From positions 1-11,554 of the forward strand of contig WFZM01000002.1 in assembly GCA_015489565.1 (NCBI GenBank): a DNA stretch of 11,554 nucleotides. The letters run 5' to 3'. This document shows positions 1-5,453 of the stretch, one piece after another. The position numbers and the translations under genes are program-made. The DNA comes from Patescibacteria group bacterium (GTDB taxonomy: Bacteria > Patescibacteriota > Minisyncoccia > Phycocordibacterales > UBA2100). Under the pieces are notes generated by a model that saw only the letters and a list, made by a program, of their open reading frames with translations, was not told the origin of the DNA and ran no database searches. Position 1 is the first letter of the stretch, and the number at the start of each line of letters is the position of its first letter.

Positions 1-866
1 CTGGCCACCTCATCTGCCGCCTTGTTGTAATCAAGCGTCAAACGCAATCGCTCCTCATCCGGCATATCCTGCACTAATTTCCCAAGTTTCACACCTGCCT
101 TCTCGTAAGCATTGGCAAGGCGCGTATTTATAGATTGCATTTTTTTCGGTACGCCCGTAGTGTTTCTCAGCACTGTAGCGATTTTTATATAATCTTCCGC
201 CTCTTTCAGAACTTGCTGTTTCCCCTTCTTACTACGACTGTCAAAAAATGAAGCAAAATCCTTCATGGCCGAAGAACTATCGTTTGGATATTGGTAGTAT
301 GCCAATATCGCAGCCAGGATATTTATATAAAGTTTTTCTTTAGCATATTTTTCATTATTGTTTTTCTCTCTGCTTTGCTTTGTGCTGTAGCTAAAATCTG
401 TCTTGATATATCCTTCGTCAGATAGATAAGAGTAGTCTGTCCCTTCCAAGTCGGTACCCGATAACGAGTTGTAATCTTCACCCAGAAGCTCAAGTTTCCA
501 TAGCAAGTCTGCACTGCTTTCGGCTGGCTTTGACACTTCGACTTTAGCGTCATTATTTAGATTATTACCTGGTGTTTTGCCGTAAGTAAGCTCATCTTCC
601 AATTCTAAATAATTTAGATAATCTGTAGTGCTTGAATTTTGCGATTTTGTCTCTGCATCTTTTTTGTTTTTTGTAAGCAAATAACTGTCTGTTTTAGGTC
701 TGCTTTTTACCACACTCTCAAAAATCTCAAAAGGGCTATAGGGTCGACTCGGGACGCTTGCTGTATTTTGAGAAAGAGGCTTCTTAGCTGTGAAGAAAAC
801 AAAAATCATGGAGACTGTTATACTCAAAAAAGATAAAAGCAGCGTCAGTTTCACTGTTTTAGTCAT
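1..866 (-). CDS. Membrane-anchored protein of unknown function, 3' end cut by window edge
   Basis: An uninterrupted reading frame runs on the minus strand from an ATG at 866 to the left edge, giving 288 visible residues; the C-terminus lies outside. The protein starts MTKTVKLTLLLSFLSITVSM and has one hydrophobic segment at about residues 7-27, with lysines before and after it, so it is an N-terminal anchor or uncleaved signal. Residues 30-170 are rich in Ser, Thr, Asn, Lys and Asp and look disordered or linker-like. From about residue 175 the chain becomes helical and charged (EKYAKEKLYINILAAILAYY and on). I recognise no domain. A TATAAT hexamer lies exactly 6 nt before the ATG and there is no Shine-Dalgarno, so the mRNA is probably leaderless. 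It is divergent from the exported protein at 912. An extracytoplasmic or pilus/secretion-related role is only an inference from the anchor and the neighbour. Confidence 0.8.
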   Translation of the reverse strand, partial: MTKTVKLTLLLSFLSITVSMIFVFFTAKKPLSQNTASVPSRPYSPFEIFESVVKSRPKTDSYLLTKNKKDAETKSQNSSTTDYLNYLELEDELTYGKTPGNNLNNDAKVEVSKPAESSADLLWKLELLGEDYNSLSGTDLEGTDYSYLSDEGYIKTDFSYSTKQSREKNNNEKYAKEKLYINILAAILAYYQYPNDSSSAMKDFASFFDSRSKKGKQQVLKEAEDYIKIATVLRNTTGVPKKMQSINTRLANAYEKAGVKLGKLVQDMPDEERLRLTLDYNKAADEVA

Positions 867-911
867 ATAGCAATTATACACAATTTTATTTCGGCATGCT
901 ATTATATATAT
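867..911. promoter_or_regulatory. Compact divergent promoter region, leaderless on both sides
   Basis: The 45 bp between two divergent ATGs hold a -10 hexamer for each direction. TATAAT lies on the minus strand at 878-873 and TATTAT on the plus strand at 900-905. In both cases exactly 6 nt separate the hexamer from the ATG, so a start point at the usual distance falls on the first base of the start codon. The -35 matches are weak (TACACA at 877-882 for the plus side; nothing good for the minus side). The two promoters occupy overlapping DNA, so polymerase could probably use only one at a time. Confidence 0.55.
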
Positions 912-1409
912 ATGAATTTACGAGTAACTTATACAGTTTCAATTAAACACTTTCTTTTAATAGTTTTAGTAATGACTTTTGCGGTAAGTGCAGTAGCTTG
1001 CGCTCAAAGTACCAGTTACACAAATACAGACAACTCCTCCAGTACAGAAAAAGTAAAAAGAAAACTAGATCCTTATTCTACAGAAAATAATATAGGTTAT
1101 GATAATTTTTATCTCAAACTCTTCCGGGCCGGTAAGATTAACACTCCACCTCCAATGGGTGGTCCTGTAACAGACATATTGCGCAACTGCTTTGACGGAG
1201 TAACTTGGGTCGCAGTTGGCGCGCCACGTCCGGGCTGGTATATACACATGCAAGGCGTTACACGCACCTATACCTTTGGGCCACCCACTCACATCGGGCA
1301 ATTCTTGCTAGGTCTTTACGCCCCAAAAAAGTTTTGTGCAAAAAACGTTGGACAAGGTCTTATAACACTCCCGGGACTTTTAATCACAATGATGGGCTCA
1401 AGCATGTAA
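912..1409 (+). CDS. Exported small protein of a Parcubacteria-type uncharacterised surface family
   Basis: 165 residues. The N-terminus (lysine/arginine, hydrophobic core at about 13-28, then AVACAQ) is a signal peptide; signal peptidase I could cut after ACA near residue 31. A lipobox reading around Cys30 fails because position -3 is Ala, although it is close. After a polar linker (33-85) comes a compact domain with Cys93 and Cys142, which could form a disulfide. It carries the pattern VAVGAPRPGWY, a Tyr-Phe-Gly-Pro-Pro stretch, GQFLLGLYAP and a terminal MMGSSM. From memory, short exported proteins with this C...VGxPxxGxY...GPP...GQ..LG..xP..C...GTS-like pattern recur in Parcubacteria and are annotated as hypothetical. 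Function is unknown; a surface or pilus-associated role is a guess. There is no Shine-Dalgarno and the ATG sits 6 nt after a TATTAT box. The product ends 8 nt before a strong terminator. Confidence 0.82.
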   Translation: MNLRVTYTVSIKHFLLIVLVMTFAVSAVACAQSTSYTNTDNSSSTEKVKRKLDPYSTENNIGYDNFYLKLFRAGKINTPPPMGGPVTDILRNCFDGVTWVAVGAPRPGWYIHMQGVTRTYTFGPPTHIGQFLLGLYAPKKFCAKNVGQGLITLPGLLITMMGSSM

Positions 1410-1417
1410 AGAATATA

Positions 1418-1448
1418 AAAAGCCGCAAGCTAAAAGCTTGCGGCTTTT
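1418..1448. terminator. Bidirectional intrinsic terminator
   Basis: A perfect 14-bp stem (1418-1431 with 1435-1448, arm AAAAGCCGCAAGCT) closes an AAA loop. The A-run on the left and T-run on the right let it act on both strands. It lies between the convergent ends of the exported-protein gene (stop at 1409) and rsmA (stop at 1499). Confidence 0.9.
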
Positions 1449-1498
1449 GTCTTTGCTGTAGCGCTCAGTAGCTTAACGGTCACAGCACTTTGCCTTGG

Positions 1499-2296
1499 CT
1501 AGCATTTCAATCTATCTTCTTTAAAAGCTTGCGCCAAGCTCAACCATTTCTTAAGTGGAAGCTCCTCTGCGCGCGCTGTGTCCTTTATGCCAAGTTTTTC
1601 AAATGTCCTTTTAAGCTTGTTTTTGTCATATGCGCGCGCCAGGTTATTTATCAGTTTCTTTCTCTTAGATGCAAAGCCTATACGAATGACTTCAAAAAAC
1701 TTTGACTCTAGCTCCAGGTAGGGCAGGTCACTTTTGCTCTTTATGTGCAATATAGCTGAGTCAACTCTCGGCTTTGGGCTGAAGCATTTAGCTCCCACTT
1801 TTGCCACGAGCTTGGGCTCGCCATAGAACTTTACTGACAAAGAAAGTAAAGTCTCTTTATCGCTCACTACGCGCTCGGCCACTTCATATTGCACAAGCAA
1901 AGTCAGTGCCACAGGGCGTCGCTGCAAGCTGAGAAACATTCTTAAAATCTCGCCTGTTATGTAGTATGGAATGTTTGCCACGAGCTTAAAGTCACCGATG
2001 TCCTTTATAAAATCCTTGTCTTTTATAATGTCCTTTATGTCTGCATTATAAAAGACAAGTTGTCCTTTAGAAATTTCATCTTTAAATTTGTCCTTTAAAA
2101 GAGCATAAAGTTCATTATCTTTTTCAACCGCAAAAACTTTTGCTCCGCTTTTAAGCAAGTGTTTTGTAAGCGCACCTCGTCCGGGTCCTATCTCAAGTAC
2201 CGTATCAGATGCGCTTAAATCTGCTACCTTTAGCATCTTCTCTGACACCCACGGACAAAGAAGAAAATTCTGCCCCAAAGACTTTTTAGCTTTCAT
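1499..2296 (-). CDS. rsmA: 16S rRNA (adenine(1518)-N6/adenine(1519)-N6)-dimethyltransferase RsmA/KsgA
   Basis: 265 residues, the normal length for the family. It transfers four methyl groups from S-adenosylmethionine to two adjacent adenines in the 3'-terminal hairpin of 16S rRNA during small-subunit maturation in the cytoplasm. Visible motifs in order: KSLGQNFL (5-12); the SAM-binding loop EIGPGRGALT (35-44); acidic Glu58 and Asp60 in FAVEKD; Asp86 in the NADIKD stretch; catalytic motif IV NIPYY (108-112); QYEVAERV (136-143); and FSPKPRVDSA (172-181). The C-terminal helical domain ends with RAEELPLKKWLSL. Motif IV has Ile for the usual Leu, a conservative change. It starts at an ATG with no Shine-Dalgarno. 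The coding DNA is unusual in containing six AAAGGACA octamers and a perfect 15-bp inverted repeat at 2015-2059. Close relatives are eukaryotic Dim1 and mitochondrial TFB1M; the bacterial identity is clear. Confidence 0.96.
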   Translation of the reverse strand: MKAKKSLGQNFLLCPWVSEKMLKVADLSASDTVLEIGPGRGALTKHLLKSGAKVFAVEKDNELYALLKDKFKDEISKGQLVFYNADIKDIIKDKDFIKDIGDFKLVANIPYYITGEILRMFLSLQRRPVALTLLVQYEVAERVVSDKETLLSLSVKFYGEPKLVAKVGAKCFSPKPRVDSAILHIKSKSDLPYLELESKFFEVIRIGFASKRKKLINNLARAYDKNKLKRTFEKLGIKDTARAEELPLKKWLSLAQAFKEDRLKC

Positions 2297-2318
2297 AAAA
2301 CATAGACTTGTTCAGACA

Positions 2319-2346
2319 ATAATACAAAAGCAAAAAGAAAAAGCAA
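2319..2346 (-). promoter_or_regulatory. Probable rsmA promoter
   Basis: On the minus strand TTGCTT (2346-2341), a 16-nt spacer and TATTAT (2324-2319) precede rsmA. Predicted transcription would start near 2312 and leave a leader of about 16 nt without a Shine-Dalgarno. The -10 is preceded by TTTTG, close to an extended element. Confidence 0.4.
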
Positions 2347-2350
2347 TTGC

Positions 2351-2378
2351 TTGACAAACCAATCACTTTGGGTTAAAT
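2351..2378 (+). promoter_or_regulatory. Promoter of the 123-aa Cys-rich gene
   Basis: A perfect TTGACA (2351-2356) is followed after 16 nt by TTAAAT (2373-2378), a 4/6 match to the -10 consensus. The ATG at 2388 lies 9 nt past the -10, so the mRNA would have a leader of only a few nucleotides. It lies back to back with the rsmA promoter. Confidence 0.55.
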
Positions 2379-2387
2379 GTAAAACAT

Positions 2388-2759
2388 ATGGAAAAAGGAA
2401 TAGAAATAAAAAGCGCTCCGCAAAGTTGTGGGAAATGCACAATTGAGTGCATAAATTGGAGGAACTACTCTAGCCTGTCTTGGCTTGCTTTTATTTTTCT
2501 ACAATTAAAAGAAGGAGAAACTTTTGCAACAAAAGCATATTCACTAAGATACAATCATTGGCTTACACTTAAGTTTGAAAAAGAGGTTGACGGAAAAAAG
2601 ATACACGTTATAAATGCAGACAGCAAACTCATAGAAGTTTACAAATTTAAAGAGGGGGTGCTTAAAAATATTTTAGAAAATTATTTACTAATAATTCCAC
2701 ATCAAGATTCCGGTAAGGTGAAACGTGGCAGGCCCCTCTGTGTTCTTGATGCGGTCTAA
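2388..2759 (+). CDS. Small Cys-rich protein of unknown function, possibly papain/transglutaminase-fold
   Basis: 123 residues, no signal peptide and no clear membrane segment, so presumably cytoplasmic. I do not recognise a family. It has a Cys cluster, QSCGKCTIEC at 12-21 (C14, C17, C21), then a hydrophobic helix-like stretch (30-40), then NHWLTLKFEK with His57, then DGKKIHVINADSK with Asn76 and Asp78; another Cys is at 118. The order Gln-x-Cys-Gly-x-Cys, then His-Trp about 40 residues later, then Asn/Asp about 20 residues further resembles the Cys-His-Asn/Asp triad of papain-like or transglutaminase-like folds. That is inference from spacing alone; a metal- or cluster-binding CxxCxxxC protein is the main alternative. 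It has its own promoter and a strong terminator, so it is a monocistronic unit between rsmA and the helicase operon. Its base composition does not differ visibly from its neighbours. Confidence 0.72.
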   Translation: MEKGIEIKSAPQSCGKCTIECINWRNYSSLSWLAFIFLQLKEGETFATKAYSLRYNHWLTLKFEKEVDGKKIHVINADSKLIEVYKFKEGVLKNILENYLLIIPHQDSGKVKRGRPLCVLDAV

Positions 2760-2767
2760 ATAAAATC

Positions 2768-2812
2768 CCCGGCGCGCGAAGCGCGCCGGGACTGTTTTTT
2801 ATTTTATTTTTT
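2768..2812. terminator. Strong GC-rich intrinsic terminator, probably bidirectional
   Basis: A perfect 10-bp all-GC stem (2768-2777 with 2781-2790, arm CCCGGCGCGC) closes a GAA loop and is followed on the plus strand by a long T-rich tract (2795-2812). It ends the 123-aa gene. On the minus strand the hairpin is followed by GATTTTATTTA, so it can also end the helicase operon, whose stop is at 2838. Confidence 0.9.
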
Positions 2813-2837
2813 ATTTATAAATTATCATTCTCATTTA

Positions 2838-4808
2838 CTATCCCCAATCAATCAAATCAACTCCTCTGTTGTGTCCGCGGTCAAAGTCATCATCTAGCTC
2901 TATAGATTCATCTGCCTCTGATTCATCTTCAATCAATTCTTGCGGAATGTCAGAGATAAACTCTGATGGCTCGCAAAGACGCGTGTCGCCATAAACTTGC
3001 CTCTCAAGCGCGCGCGATATGAAAAGCTTTTCTTTTGCGCGAGTAAGCGCCACATAAAAGAGCCTGCGCTCTTCTTCCTCATCATCTGTATCGTCAAAAC
3101 GCTCAACAGGGAAAATCCCTTGTTCTGTAGCTACAATAAAGACAACTTTAAACTCAAGCCCTTTGCTTGCGTGCACTGTCATCAGCTTCACCCCTGCTTC
3201 GCTTTTTTCAAGTTCGTCTTGATCTTGAGCAAGCGCCGCCTCTTCAAGAAAAGTTAGAAGGCCTTCTTCCGGCTCCATTAAATCATATTTTTTGGAAAGC
3301 TCTATGAGCTCAAAAAGGTTGAGCAAGCGCTCCTGCCCGTCTTCGCCTTTGCCTTCAAGATACGTCTTGAGTCCGGACTTGTCCAAAAGAAATTTCAAAG
3401 TATCTGAAACTTTGTTTTGCCCGGCAAAAACCACGACGCTGTCCAGCATATCAAAAAAGCTCTTGACTTTTGCCTGAGCGGCGGCGCCCAGCTCACTTAT
3501 CTTGCCTTCTTGGATTTTCAAAAGTGTTTGTTTACCAAGCCCGCGTGGCACCGCGCCTGCGGCGCGGTGCAAATCCACAAGCGAATCTCTGTTAAGTGCC
3601 AGCTTCAAAAACGAAAGCAGGTCTTTCACCTCCTTGCGATCAAAGAACCTGGTGCCCAATATTTGATACGGCACACCAGCAGACAAAAAAGCTTCTTCAA
3701 AAACGCGTGATACAAAGTTCATTCTGTAAAGCACCGCTATCTCATGCGCCGGCACCCCCCTCTCTATCAACTCTTTTGCCTTTTGCGCAACTTCGCGCGC
3801 TTCTGCCTTTGCATTCCAAGAGCTAAGCAAGACTATAGGCTCGCCCTCAGGCCCCTTAGTAAATAGCGTTTTCTCTTGCCTTTTCTCGTTTTTCTCTATT
3901 ACTGCATTTGCCGCCGCGATAATAGTTTTGGTAGAACGATAATTTTGCTCAAGAAAGATTTCTTTTGTTCCGGGAAACTGCTCCGTATAAGTGAGCATCA
4001 GGTCCGGCCTTGCACCTCTGAAGAGATAAATGGACTGGTCAATGTCCCCGACTGCAAAGATATTTTTGTGCTTGTCGGCAAGCAGGCGCAGAAGCTCAAA
4101 TTGCACACGATTGGTGTCTTGATATTCATCTACCAAAATATATTTCCAGACTCTTTGGTAGTGCGCAAGTACCGCATCGTTCTCTTGAAGAAGTCTAAGA
4201 GGTACCAGCAAAAGGTCGTCAAAATCAAATACTCCCTCCTTTTTCTTTGCCTCCTCATAAAGGCGCCATATATGTGCTATCTGCTCTTTCTTAAAAGAGT
4301 TTGCTGTTTCCAGATAAAGCTCCGGGCTCATGGAGTCTGACTTGGCGCGAGATATTGCATTTAAAACGGATTTTGTATCCATCTCCTTGGGGTCAAGCCC
4401 CATTTGCTTTATGGCGTTTTTTATATACTTGCTTGCATCTTGTCGGTCTAAAATATTAAAGTGCCTTTTGATGCCCAACTCGCCGGCTTGCTCACGCATT
4501 ATATGAACTCCCAGCGAGTGAAAGGTTGAAATAAAAGGCATGCTCATTCCGCTTGCAAACGCACTTATCGGTCTGTTGATATCGCTGTCTTTGTCTAACA
4601 AGAGCCTTGCGCGCTCTCGCATTTCTTTTGCCGCTTTATTTGTAAATGTTATGGCAAGAATCTCGTGGGGCTCCGCCTTGTTTTTTTTAATAATATTTAA
4701 AATTCGTTCTGTAAGCACACGGGTCTTGCCCGCGCCTGCGCCTGCTACCACAAGTACAGGACCGTCAAGTGTTTCCACGGCTTCTTTTTGTCTTTCGTTT
4801 AATTGCAT
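2838..4808 (-). CDS. UvrD/PcrA/Rep-type superfamily 1A DNA helicase
   Basis: 656 residues. A 3'-5' ATP-driven DNA translocase/helicase, expected in nucleotide-excision or mismatch repair or in clearing blocked forks. Motifs in order: Q-motif LNERQKEAV (3-11); Walker A GAGAGKT (23-29); motif Ia ITFTNKAAKEM (53-63); STFHSLG (94-100); DFDDLL (195-200); Walker B VDEYQDT (226-232); motif III GDIDQSIYLFRGA (254-266); motif IV QNYRST (288-293); motif V LMTVHASKGLEF (542-553); motif VI YVALTRAKEKL (585-595). Family members such as PcrA and UvrD are about 720 residues. This one ends after an acidic tail (626-642) and a short GVDLIDWG terminus, with no room for the C-terminal Tudor-like domain that binds RNA polymerase in PcrA/UvrD. 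The ATG overlaps the previous gene's TGA by one base (TGATG), implying translational coupling. I give no symbol because uvrD, pcrA and rep cannot be separated here. Confidence 0.95.
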   Translation of the reverse strand: MQLNERQKEAVETLDGPVLVVAGAGAGKTRVLTERILNIIKKNKAEPHEILAITFTNKAAKEMRERARLLLDKDSDINRPISAFASGMSMPFISTFHSLGVHIMREQAGELGIKRHFNILDRQDASKYIKNAIKQMGLDPKEMDTKSVLNAISRAKSDSMSPELYLETANSFKKEQIAHIWRLYEEAKKKEGVFDFDDLLLVPLRLLQENDAVLAHYQRVWKYILVDEYQDTNRVQFELLRLLADKHKNIFAVGDIDQSIYLFRGARPDLMLTYTEQFPGTKEIFLEQNYRSTKTIIAAANAVIEKNEKRQEKTLFTKGPEGEPIVLLSSWNAKAEAREVAQKAKELIERGVPAHEIAVLYRMNFVSRVFEEAFLSAGVPYQILGTRFFDRKEVKDLLSFLKLALNRDSLVDLHRAAGAVPRGLGKQTLLKIQEGKISELGAAAQAKVKSFFDMLDSVVVFAGQNKVSDTLKFLLDKSGLKTYLEGKGEDGQERLLNLFELIELSKKYDLMEPEEGLLTFLEEAALAQDQDELEKSEAGVKLMTVHASKGLEFKVVFIVATEQGIFPVERFDDTDDEEEERRLFYVALTRAKEKLFISRALERQVYGDTRLCEPSEFISDIPQELIEDESEADESIELDDDFDRGHNRGVDLIDWG

Positions 4809-5443
4809 CAGTTTATTTTAGCATGTTCTAAAAGTCGAGGTCTTGCCACAAAAGAAAGCTCCAGCCCCCAAGCCGCCAAGATAATCTGCGAAGATTTATA
4901 TCTGTTTTCATCAATAGCTCGCGATATTTCTTCTAAAACTGCACTTTTTAATTCTTCCCTCTCTTCGTCTTTCGGCGCTAAGAGTTTATTATCTACTGTC
5001 CGGATACGAAAAATGAAACTATTGTCTGCAAGCAAAAAATCTCTGTACGCGCTAAATTTTGCTTCTAAAAATATGTCTAAAATGTGCTCTGGATACCTAC
5101 TTAAAAAGTAGGTAGCGCTGACACTACGATCTGCCAAAAACAAAGCGTTTATTCCCAGGGCCTCATTTTTCAATTTCTTAAAATCTTCATAGACTGAAAA
5201 ACGATGAGTAAATTTATGCTCAACACCCAGGTCCGGACTAGACGGAATTTTATATAGAGCAAATTTTCTTGAAAAACTAAGTTCGCCCCGTTGCGTAACT
5301 AAGCGCCATAAAGAATCATTCATGGGTTTGAGATCAAGACCAAGAAGATCCACTGTCTCTGACGGATTTTTTAAAACTCTAAGTACAAGGTTTTCAAAAT
5401 GAGCGTATTGATTGATTTTATCAAAGCTAAGCTGTTCCCCCAT
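4808..5443 (-). CDS. Unknown protein of 211 aa, coupled to the helicase gene
   Basis: 211 residues, mixed alpha/beta in appearance, no signal peptide and no membrane segment, so probably cytoplasmic. I do not recognise a family. Visible stretches include GVEHKFTHRFSVYEDF (73-88), DRSVSATYFLSRYPEHI (105-121) and FRIRTVDNKLL (145-155), followed by a charged helix (158-182). It starts 10 nt after the stop of the 773-aa gene and its TGA shares one base with the helicase ATG, so it is the middle gene of a tight operon and its translation probably feeds the helicase gene. The start has at best a GGA at -9 and no full Shine-Dalgarno. The position invites the idea of a helicase partner, but nothing in the sequence proves it. 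Confidence 0.82.
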   Translation of the reverse strand: MGEQLSFDKINQYAHFENLVLRVLKNPSETVDLLGLDLKPMNDSLWRLVTQRGELSFSRKFALYKIPSSPDLGVEHKFTHRFSVYEDFKKLKNEALGINALFLADRSVSATYFLSRYPEHILDIFLEAKFSAYRDFLLADNSFIFRIRTVDNKLLAPKDEEREELKSAVLEEISRAIDENRYKSSQIILAAWGLELSFVARPRLLEHAKIN

Positions 5444-5453
5444 AGGCGTCCAT

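Noticed and set aside
323..553. A 76-codon minus-strand frame inside the first 866 bases.
   Set aside because: It lies in another frame of the longer continuous gene that starts at 866 and reaches the edge.
639..836. A 65-codon plus-strand frame opposite the first gene.
   Set aside because: Antisense to the membrane-anchored gene; composition typical of a shadow frame.
1454..1500. A tRNA-like look around GTAGCGCTCAGTAGCTTAACGG with GCACTTTGCCTTGG following.
   Set aside because: No acceptor stem, T-arm or matching anticodon stem can be built, and the segment runs into rsmA; only the short TGCTGT/ACAGCA inverted repeat is real.
2768..2790. A repeat unit of a CRISPR array or a dispersed element in the GC-rich palindrome.
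   Set aside because: Single copy in the window, directly after a stop codon and followed by a T-rich tract: a terminator.
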